DNA of 64,000 nucleotides from an uncultured Lactobacillus sp. (GTDB taxonomy: Bacteria; Bacillota; Bacilli; Lactobacillales; Lactobacillaceae), in assembly GCA_937916845.1 (NCBI GenBank), contig CALFSK010000016.1, positions 57,392 to 121,391 of the forward strand, written 5' to 3'. Below are positions 25,202-34,649 of the stretch, piece by piece (position 1 is the first letter of the stretch; each line of letters starts with the position of its first letter). The position numbers and the translations under genes are program-made. Under the pieces are notes generated by a model. The model had not been told where the DNA came from. It did not search any database and saw nothing but the letters and a program-made list of their open reading frames with translations.

Positions 25202-25660
25202 ATGGAAACACTTAAAATGATTCAATCCCGTAAGGCCGTTCGGGAATTCAGTGGTCAGATTTCTGACGAACAATTACAAACAATTTTAAAGGCTGGGAAT
25301 GCCGGTGCCGTAGGGATGAGCCAATTTGAAAACTACCGCATCATCGCCGTTCAAAAACCAGCAATCATTTCCCAATTAAACGGTCTGCACGGCGCGCCAA
25401 CGGCCATTATCGTCGCAGCCAGCGCGGCTTCAACTATGGAAGCTGTCTCTGCCGGGGTTATCGTGCATAACATGGAACTCGCTGCCGAAGACCTGGGCTT
25501 GGGCGCTAACTACAACATGGCTAGCCTTGGTTCAATTCCAGCTGATATTTTACCAGCCGGATTCAAACCATTGATCGTCCTCACCCTTGGGCAAACGACC
25601 GAAACATTCACACCACGGGATCTCCCGGATGATCGGATTCAAAAAGAAATTATTAAATAA
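25202..25660 (+). CDS. Small nitroreductase-family flavoprotein
   Basis: A 152-residue protein with the nitroreductase start IQSRKAVREFSGQ and the helix GVIVHNMELAAEDLGLGANYNM. It is shorter than typical family members (about 200), lacking part of the central excursion, like the short fold class in Firmicutes. Ribosome binding site GGGGG. The substrate is unknown. Confidence 0.8.
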   Translation: METLKMIQSRKAVREFSGQISDEQLQTILKAGNAGAVGMSQFENYRIIAVQKPAIISQLNGLHGAPTAIIVAASAASTMEAVSAGVIVHNMELAAEDLGLGANYNMASLGSIPADILPAGFKPLIVLTLGQTTETFTPRDLPDDRIQKEIIK

Positions 25661-25680
25661 GTGACTTAACACCTATTAAC

Positions 25681-25740
25681 ACAAAACCGGAGTACTAACG
25701 GCCATTGCTTGGCCGTTAGTACTCCGGTTTTGTGTTTTTT
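25681..25740. terminator. Strong terminator before purB
   Basis: Perfect hairpin (ACAAAACCGGAGTACTAACG and complement) with T runs; probably serves both convergent genes. Confidence 0.9.
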
Positions 25741-25751
25741 TATGTTATGAC

Positions 25752-27050
25752 TTAATCATCTAAGCCTAGACGCTTAAAGATATCGTCCACGTGCCGTAAA
25801 TGGTAGTGGTAATCAAACGCGTCGTCGATTGCGGCTTGATCTAAGTGCTTACGGATCTCTTCGTTGCCTTCAACTAACGGCTTGAAGTGAAGCTGTTCAT
25901 CCCACGCCTTCGCAGTCAATGGTTGAACCAAGTCGTACGCTGATTCACGGGACATGCCCGTATCGATCAACTTCAAAAGTACCCGTTGACTGTAAATTAA
26001 GCCGTACGTTGCATCCATATTTTGCTTCATTCGTTCTGGGAATACCGTCAACGTTGAAACAATTTTATTAATCCGTGTCAAAATGTAATCAATTAAAATG
26101 GTGGAATCTGGCAAGATAATTCGTTCAGCGGACGAATGTGAAATATCACGTTCATGCCATAACGGAACGTCTTCATACGCGGTCATCATGTGACCCCGTA
26201 AAACCCGTGCCAACCCAGTCACGTTTTCTGAACCGATTGGGTTACGCTTATGTGGCATTGCGGAGGACCCCTTTTGACCCTTGTTGAAGAATTCTTCAAC
26301 TTCGTGGGTTTCGGATTTTTGTAATCCCCGAATTTCGGTCGCAATCACTTCAACGCTCGTCGCCATCAAAGCGATGGTGGCAATGTATTCCGCGTGCAAA
26401 TCACGTGGTAATACTTGCGTTGAAATTTCCTGTGCGCGAATTCCTAACTTGTCACAGACAAATTGTTCAACAAATGGTGGAATATTGGCGAAAGTCCCAA
26501 CCGCACCACTGATTTTACCCGCTTCAACGCCCGCTGCCGCGTGGTCAAAGCGTTCAATATTACGATTAATTTCAGAGTACCAACGCGCTAATTTAAGCCC
26601 AAAGGTCGTTGGTTCCGCATGAACCCCGTGGGTCCGGCCCATTTCAACGGTATATTTATATTTTTTAGCCTGTTGTGCTAGTGTTGCGCGTAAATCCTGT
26701 AAGTCCTGACGAATAATTGCGTTTGCCTGCTTTAAACGGTAGCCTTGCGCCGTGTCAACCACATCGGTACTAGTTAAGCCGTAGTGGACCCATTTACGTT
26801 CATCCCCTAGTGATTCGGAAACGTCCCGGGTAAAAGCCACGACATCGTGATGCGTCACGGATTCAATTTCGGCGATTCGGTCAACGTCAAACTTAGCGTT
26901 GTCCCGAATTTTTGCAACATCTTCGGCCGGAATCTTTCCTAAGGCTGCCCAAGCTTCATCCGCAGCAATTTCTACTTCTAACCAAGCTTGATACTGGTTT
27001 TCTAGCGACCATACTTTGTCCATCTCAGGACGCGTATAACGATCAATCAT
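25752..27050 (-). CDS. purB: Adenylosuccinate lyase
   Basis: A 432-residue fumarase/aspartase-superfamily enzyme. It splits SAICAR and adenylosuccinate in purine synthesis. Diagnostic are [25 protein letters not shown] and the signature loop [11 protein letters not shown] with the catalytic Ser. It is transcribed away from purA across a shared 316-bp control region with four GAACATT motifs. Confidence 0.96.
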   Translation of the reverse strand: MIDRYTRPEMDKVWSLENQYQAWLEVEIAADEAWAALGKIPAEDVAKIRDNAKFDVDRIAEIESVTHHDVVAFTRDVSESLGDERKWVHYGLTSTDVVDTAQGYRLKQANAIIRQDLQDLRATLAQQAKKYKYTVEMGRTHGVHAEPTTFGLKLARWYSEINRNIERFDHAAAGVEAGKISGAVGTFANIPPFVEQFVCDKLGIRAQEISTQVLPRDLHAEYIATIALMATSVEVIATEIRGLQKSETHEVEEFFNKGQKGSSAMPHKRNPIGSENVTGLARVLRGHMMTAYEDVPLWHERDISHSSAERIILPDSTILIDYILTRINKIVSTLTVFPERMKQNMDATYGLIYSQRVLLKLIDTGMSRESAYDLVQPLTAKAWDEQLHFKPLVEGNEEIRKHLDQAAIDDAFDYHYHLRHVDDIFKRLGLDD

Positions 27051-27092
27051 TGCAAATCCTCATTTCTATTCACTTATTCACTAACAAAACAC

Positions 27093-27334
27093 GAACATTA
27101 TTATATCACACTCCTTTAGTTATTGGTAGGGACGAACAATGAAAACATTTACTTATTTTTCGTTAGTCACGTCATAAAACCGCTTATATTTCAGTAAACC
27201 CGTCTTAACTATGAACATTAAAAAGAACCCTAAACAAGAACATTCGGTTTTAAAGTTGCACTTTGATATAAAAATTGCTATACTCATTCCTGTTGGAGTG
27301 GTGAACGTTTCACTACTTCTTGCTATTGAACATT
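27093..27334. promoter_or_regulatory. purB-purA control region with GAACATT motifs
   Basis: Four GAACATT copies occur at 27093-27099, 27213-27219, 27238-27244 and 27328-27334, plus a GAACGTT variant at 27303-27309. PurR boxes of Firmicutes have a CCGAAC core, and the third copy (GAACATTCGG) comes closest. The purA promoter is TTGCAC (27256-27261), 17 nt, TATACT (27279-27284). Confidence 0.6.
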
Positions 27335-27366
27335 CATAATTAAACTATTTTAATGAGGTGGAAAAC

Positions 27367-28656
27367 ATGGCATCAGTCGTAGTAGTAGGTAGCCAATGGG
27401 GCGATGAAGGTAAAGGAAAGATCACGGACTTTTTAAGTCAGGAAGCAGATGTGGTATCACGTTACCAAGGCGGCGACAACGCTGGCCACACCATCGTATT
27501 TAATGGTAAGACTTTTAAATTACGGCTGATTCCATCGGGGATCTTCTTCCACGACAAGCTTGCCGTAATTGGTAACGGCGTCGTTTTAAACCCTAAATCG
27601 TTAGTTGAAGAATTACAATATCTTCGCGACAACGATGTTAACCCGGATAATCTCCGGATTTCTAACCGTGCGCACGTCATCTTGCCTTACCATATCGTTT
27701 TAGATGGTGCCCAAGAAAAGTCTAAAGCTAGCGGCAAGATTGGGACGACCAACAAAGGGATCGGCCCAGCTTACATGGACAAGGCTGAACGGATTGGGAT
27801 TCGTATTGCAGACCTATTAGATAAGGATACCTTTGCCGCACTCTTGAAGCGGAACTTAGCAGAAAAGAACCAGATCATTACCAAACTTTACGATCTGGAA
27901 CCACTTAAATTTGATGATATTTTTGAAGAATACTACAAATACGGCCAAACTTTGAAACCATTCGTTACCGATACTTCCGTTGTCATTAACGATGCTCTCG
28001 ATAATGGCAAACGCGTCTTATTTGAAGGTGCTCAAGGCGTCATGCTCGATATCGACCAAGGGACTTACCCTTACGTCACTTCTTCGAACCCCGTTGCCGG
28101 TGGCGTGACCATCGGGAGTGGCGTTGGCCCTTCTAAGATCGACAACTGTGTCGGCGTCTTAAAAGCCTACACCTCTCGAGTTGGTGACGGTCCTTTCCCA
28201 ACTGAATTATTTGACGAAGTCGGCAATTTCATTCGTGAAACTGCCCATGAATACGGGACCGTTACTAAGCGTCCCCGTCGGATTGGTTGGTTTGACAGCG
28301 TTGTGCTCCGCCACGCCAAACGGGTTTCAGGATTAACGCACCTAAGCTTAAACTGCCTAGACGTTTTAACCGGCTTAAAGACGATCAAGATTTGTACCGC
28401 CTACGACTTAAACGGCGAAACCATTTATCATTACCCTGCTAGCTTGAAAGAATTAGAAGCTTGCAAACCGGTTTATGACGAACTACCTGGTTGGGACGAA
28501 GATATTACTAGTGTGAAGACGTTAGCCGAATTACCAGAAAATGCGCGTAACTACTTAAAGCGGATCGAAGAACTCGTTGGCGTCAAGATTGCAACCTTCT
28601 CAGTCGGCCCTGACCGTGAACAAACTAACGTGATCGACCACGATATCTGGAACTAA
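27367..28656 (+). CDS. purA: Adenylosuccinate synthetase
   Basis: A 429-residue GTP-dependent enzyme making adenylosuccinate from IMP and aspartate. The P-loop [11 protein letters not shown] (residues 8-18), GDNAGHTIV and the GPAYMDKA segment are diagnostic. The ATG at 27367 follows GAGGTGG by 6 nt. It lies 19 nt upstream of guaC, so both are probably transcribed together. Confidence 0.97.
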   Translation: MASVVVVGSQWGDEGKGKITDFLSQEADVVSRYQGGDNAGHTIVFNGKTFKLRLIPSGIFFHDKLAVIGNGVVLNPKSLVEELQYLRDNDVNPDNLRISNRAHVILPYHIVLDGAQEKSKASGKIGTTNKGIGPAYMDKAERIGIRIADLLDKDTFAALLKRNLAEKNQIITKLYDLEPLKFDDIFEEYYKYGQTLKPFVTDTSVVINDALDNGKRVLFEGAQGVMLDIDQGTYPYVTSSNPVAGGVTIGSGVGPSKIDNCVGVLKAYTSRVGDGPFPTELFDEVGNFIRETAHEYGTVTKRPRRIGWFDSVVLRHAKRVSGLTHLSLNCLDVLTGLKTIKICTAYDLNGETIYHYPASLKELEACKPVYDELPGWDEDITSVKTLAELPENARNYLKRIEELVGVKIATFSVGPDREQTNVIDHDIWN

Positions 28657-28675
28657 TTAAGGGAGTGCTCGTTTT

Positions 28676-29659
28676 ATGGCAATGGAAATTTTTGATTACG
28701 ATGATATTCAATTAATTCCGAATAAGTGTGTGATTAATAGTCGTTCGGAAGCCGACACAACGGTCAAATTGGGCAACCGGAGCTTTAAAATTCCGGTGGT
28801 TCCCGCTAACATGGCGACCGTTATTAACGAAGACCTCGCGAAATGGCTGGCCAGTCACGATTACTTCTACACCATGCACCGCTTCGCCCCTGAAACAAGG
28901 CGGGCCTTTGTGGAAAGCATGCACGCGGACAACTTATTTGCTTCGATTTCCGTCGGGGTCAAACCGTCCGAATATGATTTTATCGATGAACTGGCCATGC
29001 ACGATGCCGTTCCTGAATACATCACGATTGACATCGCTCACGGTCACGCCGACAGTGTGATTGAAATGATCAAGCACATTAAAAAAGTGTTACCCGCTAG
29101 TTTCGTTATTGCTGGTAACGTTGCGACGCCGGCCGCCGTGCGTGACTTAGAAAATGCCGGTGCTGATGCGACTAAGGTCGGTGTCGGTCCTGGTAAGGCC
29201 TGCATCACGAAGATCAAAACCGGTTTTGGTACTGGGGGCTGGCAGTTAGCCGCCGTGCGTTGGTGTGCCAAGGCGGCCAGAAAACCCATCATCGCGGATG
29301 GCGGTGTCCGGACTAACGGCGACATTGCAAAATCCATTCGGTTTGGTGCGACCATGGTCATGATTGGCTCAATGTTAGCTGGTCATCAAGAATCACCCGG
29401 TAACGTTATTAAGATTGACGGTAAGACTTACAAACAGTATTACGGTTCAGCGAGTGAGACCCAAAAAGGGGAACACAAAAACGTTGAAGGTAAACAAATG
29501 TTAGTTCCTTACCGTGGACACTTGGCAGACACGTTAAATGAAATGCAAGAAGACTTACAGTCCGCCATTTCATACGCCGGTGGTCGGGATCTCAAGGCGA
29601 TTACGAAGTGTGATTACGTCATCGTTAGAAACTCAATCTATAACGGCGACTCACTTTAA
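28676..29659 (+). CDS. guaC: GMP reductase
   Basis: A 327-residue IMP-dehydrogenase-family enzyme that converts GMP to IMP with [17 protein letters not shown], the catalytic Cys in [25 protein letters not shown] and YYGSAS mark the Gram-positive GuaC type. It has no CBS domains, unlike GuaB. With purA and purB it makes a purine interconversion cluster that moves guanine nucleotides toward AMP. Confidence 0.95.
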   Translation: MAMEIFDYDDIQLIPNKCVINSRSEADTTVKLGNRSFKIPVVPANMATVINEDLAKWLASHDYFYTMHRFAPETRRAFVESMHADNLFASISVGVKPSEYDFIDELAMHDAVPEYITIDIAHGHADSVIEMIKHIKKVLPASFVIAGNVATPAAVRDLENAGADATKVGVGPGKACITKIKTGFGTGGWQLAAVRWCAKAARKPIIADGGVRTNGDIAKSIRFGATMVMIGSMLAGHQESPGNVIKIDGKTYKQYYGSASETQKGEHKNVEGKQMLVPYRGHLADTLNEMQEDLQSAISYAGGRDLKAITKCDYVIVRNSIYNGDSL

Positions 29660-29669
29660 TTTAAAATCA

Positions 29670-29714
29670 AAATACCGGATCAGAAATAGCCAATATTTCT
29701 GATTCGGTATTTTT
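29670..29714 (+). terminator. Terminator of purA-guaC
   Basis: AATACCGGATCAGAAAT pairs with ATTTCTGATTCGGTATT, followed by T. Confidence 0.88.
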
Positions 29715-29818
29715 CTATCATTAGTGTTTCATAAATTAGACCAAGCCCCCTGTTTGCCCTGACAATCACAATGAAAGCGGTTATAATTAGGCTATATCAC
29801 TAATCGAGGTAAGCACTT

Positions 29819-30604
29819 ATGGAACATAATCGAGTTTTACGCCTGGAACACGGCATTAATTTCCGTGAGCTGGGTGGTTACGAGAACGCAGCCGGCAAGA
29901 CCCTCAAGTGGCAGAAGTTGCTCCGCTGCGGCGGCATGTCCCTCTTAACCAAATCAGATTTAGCTTATTTGGACCAATACGGTCTTCGCTACGATATCGA
30001 TTTGCGTCAAGAAGCCGAAGCGCAAATGTCGCCGGACCGTTATCCTAAACACACTAAGTACATCAATACCTCCGTCTACCCATTCGCCGACAATCGGCGG
30101 TTCGATCGACGCGTCAAACGTTTAATAAAGCGGCTCGTGGTCGACGATTCCTTTAATGCGCAAACTTACGCTCAGATGGTCACCGATAGCCATCCCGTGA
30201 AAGTCTGGCAGCGACTGTTCGCCACTTTACTGGCCAACACCGAACCGAACCAATCCGTCCTGTTCCACTGCGCAGCTGGCAAGGACCGAACTGGCGTAGC
30301 GGGCGCCCTCATCATGACGGCGCTGGACGTACCACGTGAGACCATCATGCAAGACTACCTGCTCACTAACGCCGTCTTCATGGCCGCTGACAGTATGGAT
30401 ACCGATACGATCATCACCAAGGCCAACGCGGGTGACCTCGCGAGTCAGTTCAACGTGGCGATGTCCGTTGAAGCGGACAACTTAAAAATGGTTTTTCAGG
30501 TATTCGACGACCTCTACGGCGGTGGTATGGGCTACTTGCATAACGTCCTCGGCCTATCAATCGCTGACATCAACGACTTAAAGACACTTTATTTGGAGGC
30601 ATAA
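29819..30604 (+). CDS. Tyrosine/phosphoinositide-type protein phosphatase (LipA/PtpB-like)
   Basis: A 261-residue phosphatase. N-terminal FRELGGY and the P-loop HCAAGKDRTG (Cys151, Arg157) are characteristic of the LipA/MptpB-type tyrosine phosphatases. The Lys-Asp in the loop is usual for dual-specificity or lipid phosphatases. It has no signal peptide. Target unknown. It overlaps nothing and is followed by a strong hairpin and repeat F. Confidence 0.87.
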   Translation: MEHNRVLRLEHGINFRELGGYENAAGKTLKWQKLLRCGGMSLLTKSDLAYLDQYGLRYDIDLRQEAEAQMSPDRYPKHTKYINTSVYPFADNRRFDRRVKRLIKRLVVDDSFNAQTYAQMVTDSHPVKVWQRLFATLLANTEPNQSVLFHCAAGKDRTGVAGALIMTALDVPRETIMQDYLLTNAVFMAADSMDTDTIITKANAGDLASQFNVAMSVEADNLKMVFQVFDDLYGGGMGYLHNVLGLSIADINDLKTLYLEA

Positions 30605-30658
30605 TTAGCCAATCCGTCAGCCAAAATGCGGTCTGAATCTTTTAACAATTCATCAAAA

Positions 30659-30712
30659 AAGAGCATCCTATTTATCAGCAACAGATTGTTACTAATAAAT
30701 AGGATGCTCTTA
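30659..30712. terminator. Terminator between phosphatase and repeat F
   Basis: Perfect 17-bp stem AAGAGCATCCTATTTAT with its complement and a T/A-rich flank on both sides. Confidence 0.85.
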
Positions 30713-30747
30713 AATTTCAATAATCTTAATTTAGAATTACTGTCTAG

Positions 30748-30930
30748 CTGCAGGCTGCCAGTGACGTTATCAGCCGTGAAGGCGCTGTTGACCGGGTGAA
30801 TTTCCCGGTTTACAGCGCGGACAGCTTTGATGATTTGCGGTATTTGCAAAGCATCAAAGTGAAGCCTGAGACCGCACTTTGGCTCAGGCTGGTCCCACGG
30901 CCGATGACGTTGCTGACAGCCGGAAGCGGC
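30748..30930. repeat. Cloverleaf repeat element F (single module)
   Basis: Closing arms GGCTGCCAG / CTGACAGCC with inner stems GCGCTGT/ACAGCGC, CTTTGATG/CATCAAAG and CCTGAG/CTCAGG; the last holds the shared ACCGCACTTTGG loop. Ends GGTCCCACGGCC as in module 2 of the longer elements. It lies between convergent genes. Confidence 0.8.
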
Positions 30931-30962
30931 TAATCAAAAGTTTGTCCGTTTGACTAACACAC

Positions 30963-32408
30963 TTAGAGAATCGGCGATAACAACCGTGAAAAGGTCTGCT
31001 TAAACTTCAACCAGAATGGCTGATCTTTGAAATCTTGAACCGTCACTAGGCTACTGAGCGCTTGATCACGTAAGAAGATGCCTTCCAATTCCTTGGCAAG
31101 ATCCGTATCGTATAAGAAGGCGTTTACTTCAAAGTTCAACTTAAAACTCCGGAAATCCATATTAGCTGAACCGACCGAGGCGACCTGACCGTCAATGACC
31201 ATGGTCTTGGCGTGAATGAAACCATTATTGTAATAGTAAATCTTCACGCCGGCTTCGGCGAGTTCCCGCGCATAATATTGCGTTGCCCGGTAAACAAACG
31301 CGTGGTCCGGCTTGTCCGGAACCATGATTCGGACATCGACACCGGACATCGCTGCAATTCGAATGGCGTCCAATACGGAATCATCTGGGATTAAATACGG
31401 GGATTGAATCCATAACCGGTGTTGCGCGGTCATAATCATCTTAATGTACCCCATTTTAATCTGTTGGCCGTCATTATCAGGACCACTCGAAACGATTTGG
31501 AGTGACGTGTTCCCTTTCACTTTAATTACTGGGAACATCTCAGAAGTTGGGACAATCCGGTGTTCCGCATCCGTGGCGTTCCAATCACGAATGAACCGTT
31601 CCTGCAATTCGAATACGCCGGAACCGACAATCCGCAAATGCGTGTCGCGCCAATAACCGAACTTTTTGTCACGACCAAGGTACTGATCGCCAACGTTAAA
31701 CCCGCCGACGTAGCCGACCCGACCATCTGTCACCACAATCTTACGGTGATCACGGAAGTTTAATCGGAAATCGAGTACTGCGGAATGCGCACCCAAGAAC
31801 GGCCGTGCGTGGCCGCCGAGTTCTTCTAAATGCTTGAAGAAGCTACGGAACGTCCCCATTGACCCCCACGGATCATAGAGTACCCGTACGTCCACGCCCT
31901 GAGCCGCCTTGCGTTCGAGTAAATGTAACAATTCGTTTCCAATTTTATCATTGTAAAACGTATAATATTCAATATGAATGTGTTTTTGCGCCGCTTCAAT
32001 ATCCTGAAACATGGCGTGAAACTTTTCGTGACCATCCGTAAAGATTTTAACCCGGTTCTTACGACTTAACAGTGCCCCGTCAGAATTCAAAAACAAGCTG
32101 ACCATCCCGCGGACCGAGCTCGTAACCGCATCGGCCGGCATTAATTCGGCTCCTAGTTCCTCACGCTGGCGTTGGATCATCTGATCTAATCGAATCTGGG
32201 TTTCTTTTTTCAACCGAAAGATTCGGTTCTTCGGTAGCTTCCGGCCAATAAACGCGTACGCAATGAAGCCGGCGACCGGAATCATGATCAACACTAACAG
32301 CCAAGCCCACGTCGCCGCAATATCACGCCGGTCGCGAAAGACCGTGATAACTGCTGCCACCGCGTTAATAATCACGATGACGTTAAAAATTGGCAAAATA
32401 TATTGCAA
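30963..32408 (-). CDS. cls: Cardiolipin synthase
   Basis: An approximately 481-residue membrane enzyme joining two phosphatidylglycerols. Two N-terminal membrane helices (a PLDc_N domain, residues 1-65) precede two PLD domains with HKD motifs DHRKIVVTDG and HAKTMVIDG. A short palmitoyl/basic linker separates the anchor. The start is either TTG at 32408 (AGGTGG 9 nt upstream) or GTG at 32417, which lies too close to that site; the former is preferred. Confidence 0.93.
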   Translation of the reverse strand: MQYILPIFNVIVIINAVAAVITVFRDRRDIAATWAWLLVLIMIPVAGFIAYAFIGRKLPKNRIFRLKKETQIRLDQMIQRQREELGAELMPADAVTSSVRGMVSLFLNSDGALLSRKNRVKIFTDGHEKFHAMFQDIEAAQKHIHIEYYTFYNDKIGNELLHLLERKAAQGVDVRVLYDPWGSMGTFRSFFKHLEELGGHARPFLGAHSAVLDFRLNFRDHRKIVVTDGRVGYVGGFNVGDQYLGRDKKFGYWRDTHLRIVGSGVFELQERFIRDWNATDAEHRIVPTSEMFPVIKVKGNTSLQIVSSGPDNDGQQIKMGYIKMIMTAQHRLWIQSPYLIPDDSVLDAIRIAAMSGVDVRIMVPDKPDHAFVYRATQYYARELAEAGVKIYYYNNGFIHAKTMVIDGQVASVGSANMDFRSFKLNFEVNAFLYDTDLAKELEGIFLRDQALSSLVTVQDFKDQPFWLKFKQTFSRLLSPIL

Positions 32409-32543
32409 TGAAGGCACCCACCTATTCTAATAATAAATTCATTTTACCGCAGAACCCATAGCAATAATAATCTTTTGCGAATGTAATTTTTGCATTTCCA
32501 TATAAAAACAGTAATAATCTTGTTTATTAGGGAGGACTAGCAA

Positions 32544-32693
32544 ATGTTAGCAATCTTTGGCGTGCACGGACTTGGCCCCATCCGGATGTTTCACATGACG
32601 GAACGAGTGGCTGGTCCCCGGGCCGCAGTTGGCCTGTTATTAATCATTATTCTACTAGCAGTTGCCTACAATTATTTTCGTAAGCATCGTTAA
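32544..32693 (+). CDS. Small single-pass membrane protein, 49 residues
   Basis: ATG at 32544 follows GGGAGGA with correct spacing. The product MLAIFGVHGLGPIRMFH... ends in one membrane helix (VGLLLIIILLAVAYNYF) and a basic tail KHR, giving an N-out/C-in or N-in hairpin-free topology. A terminator (AATAGGTTCCGAC / GTCGGAATCTATT, then T) follows at 32707-32741. Family not recognised. Confidence 0.72.
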   Translation: MLAIFGVHGLGPIRMFHMTERVAGPRAAVGLLLIIILLAVAYNYFRKHR

Positions 32694-32706
32694 AAAACAT
32701 TCTATT

Positions 32707-32741
32707 AATAGGTTCCGACAACCGTCGGAATCTATTTTTTT
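32707..32741 (+). terminator. Terminator of the 49-residue protein gene
   Basis: Stem GTTCCGAC-AACC-GTCGGAAT with flanking AATAG/CTATT and seven T. Confidence 0.85.
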
Positions 32742-32854
32742 ATATTTAGCCTGACGAACTAGGCACCGTTTACAAAGCTTAATTTTACGCGCTTTTACCG
32801 ACCTGACTGTTCCGGAGCTAAATGGCGCTTTAGTGAAAGCGCCTAAAATAAATT

Positions 32855-32883
32855 TTGACTTTAGACCAATTAGCCATTACATA
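32855..32883 (+). promoter_or_regulatory. Promoter of the amino-acid permease gene
   Basis: TTGACT, 17-nt spacer, TACATA. A perfect palindrome GGCGCTTT-AGTG-AAAGCGCC (32824-32843) lies 11 nt upstream; its GAAAGCGC core resembles a cre. Confidence 0.6.
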
Positions 32884-32936
32884 TTATCGGAACCCGCCTA
32901 AAATAGGCACCACTAAAACGAATTGGGGCGATGTTT

Positions 32937-34394
32937 ATGGACTTATCACACAACCGATTACTTCGTAAGAAAGATATTAATGAGATGCTCGCCAACTATC
33001 ACAGTCCCCTTCACAAGGAAATGAAAACTTTTGACCTCACCATGCTCGGAATTGGTGCCATTATCGGAACCGGGATCTTCGTTTTAACGGGGACCGGGGC
33101 CCTGACCGCCGGACCCGGGTTAATGATTTCATTCGTTATCGCTGCGATTGCCTGCCTCTTTGCTTCGTTATGTTACGCTGAATTCGCCGCAATGGTTCCC
33201 GAAAGTGGGTCAGCTTACACATACTCATACACGACGTTAGGTGAAATTATCGCCTTCATTATTGGCTGGGACCTGATGCTCGAATACCTCTTCGCCGTCT
33301 CAACCGTTTCCGCTGGCTGGTCCGGGTATTTTCAATCATTTATTGCCGGATTTGGTTTAAAGCTCCCCGCAGCGTTGAGCGCTGCAATGGGCTCCACACC
33401 GGGTGTCACCAGCTATTTCAACTTACCAGCATTTACCATCATTCTATTGATCACCGCACTATTATCCGTGGGCGTTAAAGAAACGAAACGGGTCAACAAC
33501 ATCATGGTGGTCATCAAACTTGCCATCGTTGTCCTCTTTATCTTCACCGCTGCTCGTTTCATCAAACCCGCCAACTGGTCACCACTACTTCCCTTCGGAA
33601 TGAAAGGCGTCTTTACCGCCGCTTCCAGCGTCTTCTTTGCTTTCATTGGTTTCGATGCCATCTCATCAAGTGTTGAAGAAACGTTGGAACCTTCCAAGAC
33701 CTTGCCACGCGCCATGTTAACGTCACTCGGTATCTGCACGATTCTCTACGTTGCCGTTTCCGCTATCATGACTGGCGTTGTGCCTTTCCGGATGTTTGCT
33801 AAGTACATCGACCATCCCATTTCCGCCGTCTTGATCTACTCCGGCCAAAACTGGATTGCCGGGATCGTCGACATTGGTGCCATTCTCGGAATGACCACCG
33901 TTATGTTGGTCTGCTTATATGGTCAAACTCGGATTTCCTTCTCAATGTCTAGAGACGGCTTGCTCCCTCACTTATTCAGCGACATCAGCAAGAAATCGGA
34001 CGCACCCGTTAAATCAACCGTCTTATTCGGTTTTATCGCCGCAATCATGGGTGGCTTTATTCCCCTCGCAGCCTTAGCCGAATTAGTTAACATCGGGACG
34101 CTGACCGCCTTCGTTTTGGTTTCATTTTCCGTTCTACACCTTCGTAAGACTCAACCTAACTTACGGCGGCCATTCCGCACCCCATGGGTCCCATTCGTAC
34201 CCATCATGTCAATCATCAGTTGCGTTTTCCTGCTGATCAACTTGAAGCCCGTTACGTGGTTACGCTTCGTTATCTGGTTAGCAATCGGCATGTGCGTTTA
34301 CTTTGGCTACTCAATCAAGCATTCTAAACTTAACGGTATCATGGCCAAGAAGACTACGGTACTTACTAAGAACGAGACTAAGGGTGTCAAGTAA
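32937..34394 (+). CDS. APC-family amino-acid permease (YfnA/CAT-like)
   Basis: A 485-residue transporter with about 12 to 14 membrane segments. The N-terminal LGIGAIIGTGIFVLTG, the FDAISSSVEET loop and GQTRISFSMSRDGLLP are hallmarks of the cationic-amino-acid (CAT) subgroup of APC permeases. The exact substrate is not deducible. ATG at 32937 has GGGGCG 8 nt upstream, so the nearer ATG was not used. Confidence 0.88.
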   Translation: MDLSHNRLLRKKDINEMLANYHSPLHKEMKTFDLTMLGIGAIIGTGIFVLTGTGALTAGPGLMISFVIAAIACLFASLCYAEFAAMVPESGSAYTYSYTTLGEIIAFIIGWDLMLEYLFAVSTVSAGWSGYFQSFIAGFGLKLPAALSAAMGSTPGVTSYFNLPAFTIILLITALLSVGVKETKRVNNIMVVIKLAIVVLFIFTAARFIKPANWSPLLPFGMKGVFTAASSVFFAFIGFDAISSSVEETLEPSKTLPRAMLTSLGICTILYVAVSAIMTGVVPFRMFAKYIDHPISAVLIYSGQNWIAGIVDIGAILGMTTVMLVCLYGQTRISFSMSRDGLLPHLFSDISKKSDAPVKSTVLFGFIAAIMGGFIPLAALAELVNIGTLTAFVLVSFSVLHLRKTQPNLRRPFRTPWVPFVPIMSIISCVFLLINLKPVTWLRFVIWLAIGMCVYFGYSIKHSKLNGIMAKKTTVLTKNETKGVK

Positions 34395-34425
34395 CCCCTT
34401 AGGAATTCGTTTAAATATCCATTCC

Positions 34426-34487
34426 ATCGACGGATGGTCAAACCGGCTGTAATGCCGATTTGGTCACCCGTCGATTTATTGTTTTTG
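34426..34487 (+). terminator. Terminator of the permease gene
   Basis: Long interrupted stem (ATCGACGG / CCGTCGAT; GACCAAAT-like inner part), then T-rich. Confidence 0.8.
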
Positions 34488-34649
34488 CCCGTAAAATTGG
34501 TGGCTTTTGAAACTTCATTCAGCTTACAAATCCCATCATAAAGTTGATTAAAAACTGCCGTTTATAAGTGGCTAATCGCTCAATCATATCTAAAGACTAG
34601 TATAGTATGAGGCACTTATTGATTGGGAAACAGCGGAGGTCGTAAACTG

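Noticed and set aside
30589..30849. 86-codon minus-strand frame over the terminator and element F
   Set aside because: Crosses a perfect terminator hairpin and a repeat; overlaps the end of the phosphatase gene and lacks a ribosome binding site.
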